From contig JAKSSQ010000063.1 of NCBI GenBank assembly GCA_024403005.1, positions 1 to 9,324 on the forward strand: a DNA stretch of 9,324 bases, in the 5' to 3' direction. Numbering within the stretch: position 1 is the first letter of the stretch; each line of letters opens with the position of its first letter. Below, piece by piece: positions 1 through 5,921 of this stretch. Below the pieces are notes generated by a model. It was not told the origin of the DNA, ran no database searches, and saw only the letters and a program-made list of their open reading frames with translations. Both the position numbers and the translations under genes were made by a program. The stretch is from Clostridia bacterium (GTDB lineage Bacteria > Bacillota > Clostridia > Peptostreptococcales > Anaerovoracaceae).

Positions 1-415
1 GGCTCCCCTGCACCGTCTTCCAGCATCTGCTGACCAAATTGCTGCAGATAATCCGGATCCAGGCGCAGAGCCTTAAGAAGGTCGTAGAATTCTCCTCTTT
101 CCTTGTCGTAGTGGGGAGTTGCAGCGCCGTAATCCGTAAGGGTTACGATGTACTTAACGTTGTAAGCCATGCTGGAGTCCGGGCCGTAGTGGACAGCGCC
201 CTTTCTGGTGCATTCCTTTACAATCGCCAGGGTCTCTTCTACGGTTTTGCCGGTCTTCTTTGCCAGATTTTCGATGGTATCCGGCATTTCGCAGCACATG
301 GCGGATTCTTCTTCCGTGAGCATGCATTCCAGGATAAGAGGCAGATATTTGCCGTCGTTATCGTCGAATTTTTCCGCATGCTTAATGTAAATATCTTTTG
401 CTTTTCTAAGTTCCA
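1..415 (-). CDS. Partial protein with a predicted winged-helix-like N-terminal region (C-terminus outside window)
   Basis: An open frame starts at ATG (413-415) and reads leftward without a stop through base 1, giving 138 codons; an in-frame stop lies just upstream of the ATG. The protein begins MELRKAKDIYIKHAEKFDD. Residues about 33-85 alternate helices and turns (LTEEESAMCCEMPDTIENLA, then KKTGKTVEETLAIVKECTRK) and are followed by a short strand-like stretch (GAVHYGPDSSMAYNVKYIVT), a pattern that suits a winged-helix fold. From memory, similar N-terminal segments precede 4Fe-4S ferredoxin domains in some anaerobe proteins, but no iron-sulfur motif is inside the window, so that is only a guess. 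The gene starts 29 bases after the PfkB-family gene and is probably its co-transcribed last partner. The ribosome binding site is weak. It could equally be a transcription regulator. The gene is secure; the function is not. Confidence 0.7.
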
Positions 416-444
416 TTAATTTAAACCCGATTAATTATCCAAAT

Positions 445-1386
445 TTAAAGCAGTCTGTCCTTTACGAAGGCAGTCTTTGCGATGTAATCTGCAAGCTGCT
501 TTTCTGCCTCTGCCATGCTTTCGTCCGTTACCAGAGGCCAGGGGCCTACCTGGGCTGCGCAGTGGGCAGCAGCTATGTTTGCCATGCCGCAGATTGTTTC
601 CGGCGAAAGGCCTTCTGCTATGCCTATCATTGCAGCGGCTGTGGAGCAGTTGCCGCAGCCCGTTGGGTCAACGCTGGTTTCCGTTCCAACGGACGGAGCG
701 AAGACCGCACGGTCCTTATAGACCATGCCGGCACCCAGCTCTCCCTGGCGGAAGAAACAGGGCTTGCCGTAAGCCTGTATGCCTTTATAAATCGCTTCCC
801 TATCCTCTGTACCGAAGAAACCGCAGGCTTCATCGTAATTAAGCGAATAAACGTCTACGATAGCTATGCGCTCTTCTATGGCCTGTTTTTTGCTAAGGTC
901 GCGGAGGTCGTCTCCATTAATCTCCCACATTAAAACGCCGCCGGGAATAAGGGCTTTAACTTCTTTAAAATTATCTGCAATCTTTGCAGAAAGGCTCGCC
1001 TCGATGTAGATGCCTTTGGTTTCTGGACCGCAGCACTCCGCAAGCATCGCGGGAGTAATTCTGCCGATATCCTTGGCCATTACCTCGTATTCGTCTCCGT
1101 AGGTGCAGACTTCGGACCAGATGCCGTTTTCCGCATAATCCAGAGTGTATTTTAAGGTTTTGGGCAGGCATTCTTTAACGTTGCAGGCAATTTTATTGGC
1201 GCTGAACCAATCACCGTAATAATCCTTAAAATCCGGGCCTGCAGTTCCGACGTAAGCCGTGCTTTTGCGCCAGAAGCGAACACCGGAGGCCGAATAAAAC
1301 GAGCCTCCGGGGGTATTTTCTATGGTTTTCCCGTCTGCAAAATGCACATCTGTAAGCATGTTGTAGCCGGCAACTATATATTCCAT
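445..1386 (-). CDS. PfkB/ribokinase-family carbohydrate kinase-like protein with Asn at the catalytic-base position
   Basis: This 313-residue protein has the length and landmarks of the ribokinase (PfkB) superfamily, cytosolic ATP-dependent kinases that phosphorylate sugars, nucleosides and related alcohols. The N-terminal substrate-side glycine motif is NTPGGSFYSASG (residues 24-35). The C-terminal signature is DPTGCGN (240-246), followed by the expected helix CSTAAAMIGIAEG. In typical members this motif is DTxGAGD and its last Asp is the catalytic base; here it is Asn246, with Cys244 in place of Ala. I recall GCGN-type motifs in other clostridial PfkB relatives, so this may define a subfamily and not a damaged copy. 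The substrate is unknown. The gene lies 24 bases downstream of the transporter ATPase stop, preceded by AAAGGA 7 bases before the ATG and by a duplicate of that site. Operon position suggests it acts on the imported ligand, but a non-kinase or altered activity is possible. Confidence 0.85.
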   Translation of the reverse strand: MEYIVAGYNMLTDVHFADGKTIENTPGGSFYSASGVRFWRKSTAYVGTAGPDFKDYYGDWFSANKIACNVKECLPKTLKYTLDYAENGIWSEVCTYGDEYEVMAKDIGRITPAMLAECCGPETKGIYIEASLSAKIADNFKEVKALIPGGVLMWEINGDDLRDLSKKQAIEERIAIVDVYSLNYDEACGFFGTEDREAIYKGIQAYGKPCFFRQGELGAGMVYKDRAVFAPSVGTETSVDPTGCGNCSTAAAMIGIAEGLSPETICGMANIAAAHCAAQVGPWPLVTDESMAEAEKQLADYIAKTAFVKDRLL

Positions 1387-1412
1387 AAATATGTCCTTTA
1401 AATATGTCCTTT
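1387..1412 (-). repeat. Perfect 13-bp tandem repeat duplicating the ribosome binding site of the PfkB-family gene
   Basis: The unit AAAGGACATATTT (minus strand) occurs twice back to back and fills almost the whole gap between the transporter ATPase stop codon and the PfkB-family ATG. Each copy carries an AAAGGA Shine-Dalgarno-like core. The proximal core is 7 bases from the ATG; the distal copy overlaps the ATPase stop codon (1411-1413). Confidence 0.9.
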
Positions 1413-2136
1413 ACATGTGAATAATCTGGGAAAGGAATTCCTTGAGTCTCGGACTCTGGGGATTTTCGAAAATCTGGTCGGGAGTTCCTTCTTCTACAAT
1501 CTTTCCGCTGTCCACGAAGATAACTCTTGTGGCAACCTTCTTGGCAAAGCCCATTTCGTGGGTTACTACTGCCAGGGTCATGCCTTCGTCTGCCAGTTCC
1601 TTCATTACGTTAAGAACTTCGCCGATCATTTCCGGGTCGAGAGCGGAAGTTGGTTCATCGAAGAGAATTGCTTCAGGATTCTGGCACAGAGCTCTTGCGA
1701 TGGCAACTCTCTGCTTCTGTCCGCCGGAAAGCTGGGAAGGATAGGAGTTTTCCTTGTCTGCAAGGCCTACTCTTGCCAGCAGCTTTCTGCCTGTTTCCTC
1801 TGCATCCTTCTGAGATACGCCGAAGGCCTTAATGGGGCCGAGGGTGAGGTTTTCCAGAACTGTCTTGTGAGGGAACAGGTTGAAGGACTGGAATACGAAT
1901 CCGATTTTGGAAAGTTCCTTGGAATTATTCTTGGAAAAATCGATTTTCTTGTCGTCGATGTAGAGTTCGCCGCTTTCGGGAGTTTCCAGGCCGTGCAGGC
2001 ATCTTATAAGTGTACTCTTGCCGGAGCCGGAGGGACCGATAATGCAGATTACTTCGCCCTGGTTAATTTCCAGGTTTACGTTATCTACAGCCTTGATTTT
2101 TCCAAAAGTCTTGCATAAATTAACTGCTTTAATCAC
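1411..2136 (-). CDS. Polar amino acid ABC transporter ATP-binding protein (GlnQ/HisP type)
   Basis: This is the cytosolic ATPase that drives the adjacent importer. All ABC motifs are intact in the 241-residue protein: Walker A GPSGSGKS (34-41), Q-loop Gln83 in FVFQSFNLFPH, signature LSGGQ (136-140), Walker B ILFDE (157-161) and the switch His193 in VVTHEMG. The FNLFPHKTVLEN stretch after the Q-loop is typical of the polar amino acid uptake family (GlnQ, HisP, ArtP), whose members are about 240 residues. I chose the GTG at 2134-2136 and not an upstream in-frame GTG (2167-2169): it gives the family start (MIKAVNLCKTFG), has AAAGGAG 11 bases upstream, and overlaps the permease stop by 8 bases, which points to translational coupling and equal output. 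The substrate cannot be read from the ATPase. Confidence 0.96.
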   Translation of the reverse strand: MIKAVNLCKTFGKIKAVDNVNLEINQGEVICIIGPSGSGKSTLIRCLHGLETPESGELYIDDKKIDFSKNNSKELSKIGFVFQSFNLFPHKTVLENLTLGPIKAFGVSQKDAEETGRKLLARVGLADKENSYPSQLSGGQKQRVAIARALCQNPEAILFDEPTSALDPEMIGEVLNVMKELADEGMTLAVVTHEMGFAKKVATRVIFVDSGKIVEEGTPDQIFENPQSPRLKEFLSQIIHM

Positions 2137-2809
2137 TTTCTGCCAGTCTCCTTTCCAGTTTGCGTGCACAGAACGAAATGAATAAGGTTACAACCAGGTA
2201 CATAACCGTTGCGCAGAGCAGAGGCACGAGGTAGTTATAGAACTTGGCACCGATAACCTGTGCGCTGTGGAGCAGTTCGACTGCACCGATGTTTGCCAGC
2301 AGAGACGAATCCTTAATCAGAACGATAAATTCGTTAATGTAAGGCGGCAGTATGCGCTTAAATGCCTGGGGAATAATGATTTCCTTCATGGTCTGTGTAT
2401 AGCTGAGGCCAATGGTCTGGGCAGCTTCCCACTGTCCCTTATCTACAGACTGGATTGCAGATCTGAAGAGTTCGGAGGAGTAAGCGCCGGAGTTGATGGC
2501 GATGGCTATAATACCGACCAGCACCGGATTCGGTGTAAATACGAAGTTGAATAAAGCCTTGGTAATTACCGGTCCGCAGAGGTAAAGCACGAGAATCTGC
2601 AGCATCATAGGCGTTCCGCGGATGACCTCAACGTATATGTTTGCGATTATCCTTGCGGGTTTAATCTTGCTCATCTTTGCTACAGCGGCAAGCAGGCCCA
2701 GAACAGATCCGCCGATGAGGGCGAAAATTGCGATCAGCAGGGAATACTTTGCGCCCAGCAGCATGAATTTTAAATTTTCCGGGGTAAGGATTCTTTCTAT
2801 TGCATTCAT
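2129..2809 (-). CDS. Polar amino acid ABC transporter permease (HisM/GlnP type)
   Basis: This 226-residue integral membrane protein forms the channel of the importer. Hydrophobic segments lie near residues 15-43, 53-80, 92-107, 155-180 and 190-215. The family motif RGTPMMLQ (64-71) is present, and the cytoplasmic EAA loop that docks the ATPase runs from EAAQTIG (128-134) through IIIPQAF (144-150), followed by the conserved KDSSLLANIG (166-175). Only one permease gene is present, so the channel is presumably a homodimer, as in GlnP-type systems. The start has GGAG 11 bases upstream. The gene follows the binding-protein gene after 81 bases that include a hairpin, and its last codons overlap the ATPase start. 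Confidence 0.95.
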   Translation of the reverse strand: MNAIERILTPENLKFMLLGAKYSLLIAIFALIGGSVLGLLAAVAKMSKIKPARIIANIYVEVIRGTPMMLQILVLYLCGPVITKALFNFVFTPNPVLVGIIAIAINSGAYSSELFRSAIQSVDKGQWEAAQTIGLSYTQTMKEIIIPQAFKRILPPYINEFIVLIKDSSLLANIGAVELLHSAQVIGAKFYNYLVPLLCATVMYLVVTLFISFCARKLERRLAESD

Positions 2810-2838
2810 TAATCAAATGTCTCCATAAACAAGTATAT

Positions 2839-2860
2839 GGCAGGAGGAGATCCTCCTGCC
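2839..2860 (-). promoter_or_regulatory. Intercistronic hairpin between the binding-protein and permease genes, built from SD and anti-SD-like arms
   Basis: Two perfect 10-base complementary arms (GGCAGGAGGA and TCCTCCTGCC as written on the plus strand) are separated by two bases, so the folded RNA would have about a 9-bp GC-rich stem and a tight loop. In the transcribed (minus) direction the hairpin is preceded by an A-rich run and is not followed by a U-tract, so it is not a standard terminator for this operon. Such hairpins after the binding-protein gene commonly block 3' exonucleases or give partial attenuation, raising binding protein over membrane components; that role is inferred here. 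Confidence 0.75.
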
Positions 2861-2890
2861 AATAATAACTTTTTTCTTTTTAAGCTAAGC

Positions 2891-3691
2891 TTATTCGAGT
2901 TCCTGTTCGAACCACTTTACGAGAAGTTCGTCGTAAGCTTCGGAACCTACGAAGTCTGCGAGGAATTCGTTGATCTTTTCTACGAGCTTGGGGCTGTTGA
3001 AGTTTGCGATAGCCTTGATTTCTTCAACTGTCATGTCGTTAGCGATAATCTTGAAGTCGCCGGGGTTAGCTGCGATGTAGGAATCTGCTACGCACTGTTC
3101 TGTGATACCTGCCTGGAGTGTGCCAGCCTTGAGAGCTTCAGCCATGATTGCGATTTCGCTTGTCTGATAGTCGTATCCGTATGTGGGAGCGAGTTCTTCC
3201 ATGAGGTAGTAACCTGTTGTGCCGTTACCAGCTGCTACGAGTCCGCCCTTAAGATCTTCCAGGGAGTTGATGCCGTGCTGTGTGGATGCGAAGCAAACCT
3301 GTGTGGATGTCATGTATGTGTCTGTGAAGAGAACTGCTGCTGCTCTTTCTTCTGTGTAGGAGAAGCAGGAGAGACCCATGTCAACTGTACCGGCTGCTAC
3401 TGCGGATACGATTGTATCGAAGCTCATGGGAACGATTTCAAGTTCTACTCCCAGGTAATCTGCCATTAATTCTGCGAAGTCCGGATCCAGACCTACTACA
3501 TTGCCGTTAGCATCGTAGGATTCATAGGGGGGATAGTCTGCAGCCATACCTACTCTCAGGAGGCCCTTTGTGCCGAGTTCATCTTCCCATGTCTTTTCAG
3601 CGGTATCTCCGCCTGCTGCGGGCTGGCTGCCGCAAGCTGCCATTGCAAAGATCATTGCAAATGCGAGTAATAATGCGAGTAACTTTTTCAT
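2891..3691 (-). CDS. Lipoprotein amino-acid-type ABC transporter substrate-binding protein (SBP family 3)
   Basis: This is the ligand-capturing component, anchored outside the membrane by a lipid. The 266-residue precursor has a lipoprotein signal peptide (MKK, hydrophobic core, lipobox AMAAC) with the modified cysteine at residue 20 and a flexible linker after it. The family 3 landmarks are present: YPPYE (53-57), the GLDPDFAELMADYLG segment (67-81), the ligand-carboxylate Arg candidate R116 in TEERAA, and NGTTG (156-160). The position that in most amino acid binders is Asp, contacting the ligand amino group, reads as E198 in AGITEQCVA. The ligand is therefore uncertain. A GAGG site lies 9 bases before the ATG. 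It is the first gene of its operon, preceded by a consensus promoter and an untranslated leader of about 80 bases. Confidence 0.95.
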   Translation of the reverse strand: MKKLLALLLAFAMIFAMAACGSQPAAGGDTAEKTWEDELGTKGLLRVGMAADYPPYESYDANGNVVGLDPDFAELMADYLGVELEIVPMSFDTIVSAVAAGTVDMGLSCFSYTEERAAAVLFTDTYMTSTQVCFASTQHGINSLEDLKGGLVAAGNGTTGYYLMEELAPTYGYDYQTSEIAIMAEALKAGTLQAGITEQCVADSYIAANPGDFKIIANDMTVEEIKAIANFNSPKLVEKINEFLADFVGSEAYDELLVKWFEQELE

Positions 3692-3725
3692 TTTCTTTTT
3701 CCTCTTTTCTTTTAATTCTTGTTAT

Positions 3726-3743
3726 CGCTGAAGCAAATCAGCG
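3726..3743 (-). promoter_or_regulatory. Small hairpin in the 5' leader of the transporter operon
   Basis: CGCTGA and TCAGCG form a perfect 6-bp stem with a 6-base loop, extendable by a few pairs past a bulge. It sits in the predicted leader between the start of transcription (about 3772) and the binding-protein ATG. No U-run follows directly, so it is more likely an mRNA-protecting 5' stem than a terminator. The role is inferred. Confidence 0.45.
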
Positions 3744-3778
3744 CGATGTACTTTTGTCGTATTTCGTTCAACAATGAG

Positions 3779-3807
3779 ATAATAATACATAGTATTCACG
3801 ATGTCAA
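3779..3807 (-). promoter_or_regulatory. Sigma-A promoter of the transporter/PfkB operon
   Basis: On the minus strand a perfect -35 box TTGACA (3802-3807) is separated by exactly 17 bases from a -10 box TATTAT (3779-3784). Transcription is expected to begin near 3772, leaving a leader of about 80 bases before the binding-protein ATG. The match is close to consensus, implying strong basal activity unless repressed. Confidence 0.85.
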
Positions 3808-3829
3808 CGGGTTTATGCGATTATTTTGC

Positions 3830-3841
3830 ATAAATATTTAT
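3830..3841. promoter_or_regulatory. AT-rich 12-bp palindrome upstream of the transporter promoter (possible operator)
   Basis: ATAAATATTTAT is perfectly palindromic and lies 23 bases upstream of the -35 box, flanked by TGC on one side and CA on the other. Shape and composition loosely recall ArgR/AhrC-type boxes, which would suit an amino acid transporter, but the half-site match is imperfect. An AT-rich UP element is an alternative. Confidence 0.35.
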
Positions 3842-3842
3842 C

Positions 3843-3863
3843 ATACACCGGGAATAGGTGTAT
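3843..3863. promoter_or_regulatory. Inverted repeat ATACACC-N7-GGTGTAT upstream of the transporter promoter
   Basis: Two perfect 7-base arms are separated by 7 bases. The site lies about 36 bases beyond the -35 box of the transporter promoter and downstream of the terminator of the preceding peptidase unit, so it belongs to the transporter regulatory region. Arm length and spacing suit a dimeric DNA-binding protein. The regulator is unknown. Confidence 0.4.
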
Positions 3864-3872
3864 ACGAATGCA

Positions 3873-3906
3873 TAAAAACAGAGCGGACTGTATACAACAG
3901 CCGCCC
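3873..3906 (-). terminator. Intrinsic terminator after the M23 peptidase gene
   Basis: In minus-strand RNA the arms GGGCGGCUGU and ACAGUCCGCUC pair over about ten positions, with one G-U pair and a bulged U, close a 5-base loop, and are followed by UGUUUUUA. It lies about 20 bases past the peptidase stop codon and separates this unit from the transporter operon promoter downstream. Confidence 0.88.
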
Positions 3907-3924
3907 TTTCATACGATTAGCTTA

Positions 3925-5217
3925 TTAATTTTCTTCGGTTTTATACTCTTTATAAATATCGCTGCTGCCGTCGAAGAGCTCCCATGGGCTCAGGCAGGCA
4001 GAACCGATCATGACCTGGAAGTGCAGATGCGGACCTGTGGAGTAGCCGGTTGTGCCGACCTTGCCGATTAAATCGCCCTGCTCCACCATGTCGCCGGCCT
4101 TGCAGTCTATTTCGTTCAGATGGAAGTAATATGTGCGAAGTCCGCCGCCGTGCTCGATAACTACAGTGTTTCCGGTGATTATTACATTATCTGCAAATAC
4201 CACGCGGCCGCTGTTGGATGCCGGAACTTCCGTACCTTCTGCTGCTGCGATGTCTATGCCCTTGTGGCGGGTTGCGGTAGTGCTTCCGTTTGTGTAGCGG
4301 AAGAGACCGTACTGGGTGCTTATGCGGCCTTCAACCGGCTGGATGAAGGGCTTTGTCCAGTACTTTTCATCGTCTCCTGTTTCGGACCACAGAGGCTTAA
4401 TCTTATCTGCATAGTCCTGATTGGCGTCAGTGCCTGTAGTTTCGGCTACGGTTTCGGAAGAAATGGTCATGTGCTGCTCGTCGAAATCCCTGTCGATTAT
4501 TACGAGCCTGCAGGTTTCTTCGATGGAACCTGCCTTAACAGTTATATTGTAGGCATCCACGTGCTGGTCGTAGTTGACGGGAATGTATGCCTCGTAGGTA
4601 TTGTCTCCCATGTCCATGAAGCTTCCGGAGCCCAGAGCGCTGACGAGCTCGGGGGCTGTCTTTTCGAAGCCCATGTCCACATAGACGCTCAGGATGTCGC
4701 CCTGGAAAGCTCTGTCGGAGCTGAATTCCACGGAAGGCTGGACGTCCAGAGTAAACATGAACATGTAGGCAAGGTCTGCCGCATCTCTTTCTTCGTCCTT
4801 ATCGAGATGCATGTTTACATTTACTACATAATCTCCGTTTTCCGTGAATTCAAAGTTATTGAAGTCTTCAACTGAGCCTTCGAATACGCCTGTGGAGACG
4901 GTATCGAAAGGCTTAACCAGCTCTACAGTGCAGCCGTCTGCATATTCGGGAATGTCCAGCTTAGGCTTCTTTACGGCTATTTTTCCCAGGTTAAAAGCTT
5001 CCTGAGATTCTACCGATGTGTTCTTAATTAAATAGTGAGACACCAGCTCCGTATGCCACTGGCCCGAAGTCGGATAGGAATTTTCTCCGCAGAAAGACAC
5101 CACGGGGAGTTCCTGGGGAATATTTGCCGGAACCATTACGTAGAATATCGCACCGGCACCTGCAGCTGCGAGCAGCAGGAAGATAATTATACTGAAAACA
5201 CTTACTTTCTTACCCAT
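3925..5217 (-). CDS. Membrane-anchored M23 (lysostaphin/LytM-type) zinc metallopeptidase
   Basis: Enzymes of this family cut peptide cross-links in peptidoglycan outside the membrane. The 430-residue protein starts with a basic end and one hydrophobic segment (about residues 6-29), probably an uncleaved anchor. A long extracellular region of unrecognised type follows (about 35-285). The C-terminal M23 domain (about 290-415) has the full zinc and catalytic set: H318 and D322 in RHKGIDIA, H366 in YYFHLN, and H397/H399 in TGPHLHF. With all ligands intact it is likely an active hydrolase and not a degenerate EnvC-like activator. Its ATG overlaps the stop of the upstream membrane-protein gene by 8 bases (ATGGGTAA), so the two are probably translated together. 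A strong terminator follows. Cell-wall remodelling during growth or division is the likely role; the exact bond cut is unknown. Confidence 0.93.
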   Translation of the reverse strand: MGKKVSVFSIIIFLLLAAAGAGAIFYVMVPANIPQELPVVSFCGENSYPTSGQWHTELVSHYLIKNTSVESQEAFNLGKIAVKKPKLDIPEYADGCTVELVKPFDTVSTGVFEGSVEDFNNFEFTENGDYVVNVNMHLDKDEERDAADLAYMFMFTLDVQPSVEFSSDRAFQGDILSVYVDMGFEKTAPELVSALGSGSFMDMGDNTYEAYIPVNYDQHVDAYNITVKAGSIEETCRLVIIDRDFDEQHMTISSETVAETTGTDANQDYADKIKPLWSETGDDEKYWTKPFIQPVEGRISTQYGLFRYTNGSTTATRHKGIDIAAAEGTEVPASNSGRVVFADNVIITGNTVVIEHGGGLRTYYFHLNEIDCKAGDMVEQGDLIGKVGTTGYSTGPHLHFQVMIGSACLSPWELFDGSSDIYKEYKTEEN

Positions 5218-5881
5218 TAAGTTCAGCTGCCTTTCTGAGTTTCGCCAGCATCACGTTTACGATAAGCAGGCCGCCGGCCAGCTTAACCGCAGCGGAAACG
5301 ACGGTCCAGTCCTTGTAATACATGGGGCCGACCGCATCTGCTACGCCGCAGAGCACGCCTAAAACGATGAGGATGCACAGGTTTTTCTTTGAAAGAATCT
5401 TCTTAAAAGGGAGATCCGGGAACAGCCCTTTAGCTGTAATTACGAACAGCCCTGCAAGAACTGCAAAGCCGATTAAACCGGATATAATAGCGCCCAGATA
5501 AGGCATTATCACATTGGTTACAAGCAGGCCTCCAGCCCAGAGGATTAAATACCCAAGAGCCCAGAGTGGGGTCACAATGGCAACTCTGGCCCAGAGGGGC
5601 AGTCCCATGAGAGCCGCTTTTATCCTTGCACGGATGCCGCTCTTCTTTGTTTCTTCGGGAGCCTGGTCTTCGCCGGAATCTGCATCGTCCACAGTTTCGA
5701 TCTCCAGAACCACCGGGTTGGGGTTCAGGATCTGTTCGCTTAAGTTACCGGTAATTTCGTCGGGTCCGGAGAAGACGGAGCCGACTACCACAGCCGCAGT
5801 AAGCGTAATGGCTGCAGCGATTTTACCCATTTTCTTATGCTTTTTATTATTCGATTTTTCTGTATTATTTTTGCCGTTCAT
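5210..5881 (-). CDS. Uncharacterised multi-pass membrane protein, partner of the M23 peptidase
   Basis: I do not recognise a family. From the chosen ATG (5879-5881) the protein has 223 residues: a very basic N-terminus rich in Lys and Asn (1-20), a signal-like hydrophobic segment (about 19-38), an acidic hydrophilic stretch (about 40-80, with VDDADSGEDQAPEE), then four hydrophobic segments near 97-121, 126-150, 167-185 and 193-212. An in-frame ATG seven codons upstream (5902) is unlikely, because the -10 box of the predicted promoter lies between the two ATGs, so a transcript would not contain it. A later start at Met18 is possible, since the hydrophobic segment begins there, but no good ribosome binding site precedes either. 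The gene overlaps the peptidase start by 8 bases, so a role in anchoring, transporting for or regulating that peptidase is plausible. This is inferred from position only. Confidence 0.8.
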   Translation of the reverse strand: MNGKNNTEKSNNKKHKKMGKIAAAITLTAAVVVGSVFSGPDEITGNLSEQILNPNPVVLEIETVDDADSGEDQAPEETKKSGIRARIKAALMGLPLWARVAIVTPLWALGYLILWAGGLLVTNVIMPYLGAIISGLIGFAVLAGLFVITAKGLFPDLPFKKILSKKNLCILIVLGVLCGVADAVGPMYYKDWTVVSAAVKLAGGLLIVNVMLAKLRKAAELNG

Positions 5882-5887
5882 AGCCCT

Positions 5888-5916
5888 ATTATACAGCAAC
5901 ATATTTTAAGGTGCAA
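5888..5916 (-). promoter_or_regulatory. Sigma-A promoter of the membrane-protein/M23 unit, placed for a leaderless mRNA
   Basis: On the minus strand, TTGCAC (5911-5916) and a perfect TATAAT (5888-5893) are separated by exactly 17 bases. Six bases (AGGGCT) lie between the -10 box and the ATG at 5879-5881, so the usual start distance of 7 puts the first RNA base on the A of the ATG. No ribosome binding site can fit in the transcript before this codon. Confidence 0.8.
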
Positions 5917-5921
5917 AGCTG

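Noticed and set aside
1417..2118. Long plus-strand open frame opposite the transporter ATPase
   Set aside because: It lies wholly inside the complement of a gene with all ABC motifs, has Cys/Val/Phe-rich composition typical of antisense frames, and shows no domain.
2137..2169. Upstream GTG start for the transporter ATPase
   Set aside because: It would add 11 non-family residues and deepen the overlap with the permease gene; the GTG at 2134-2136 gives the conserved start with an AAAGGAG upstream.
2839..2880. Hairpin plus T-rich run read as a plus-strand terminator
   Set aside because: No plus-strand gene precedes it, and eight bases separate the stem from the T-run; as an element of the minus-strand operon it makes better sense.
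2837..3469. Plus-strand open frame opposite the binding-protein gene
   Set aside because: Cysteine- and valine-rich shadow of a confidently identified lipoprotein; no independent start signal.
4120..4875. 251-codon plus-strand open frame opposite the M23 peptidase
   Set aside because: Complementary to conserved peptidase coding sequence, with low-complexity Cys/Val/Gly composition and no ribosome binding site.
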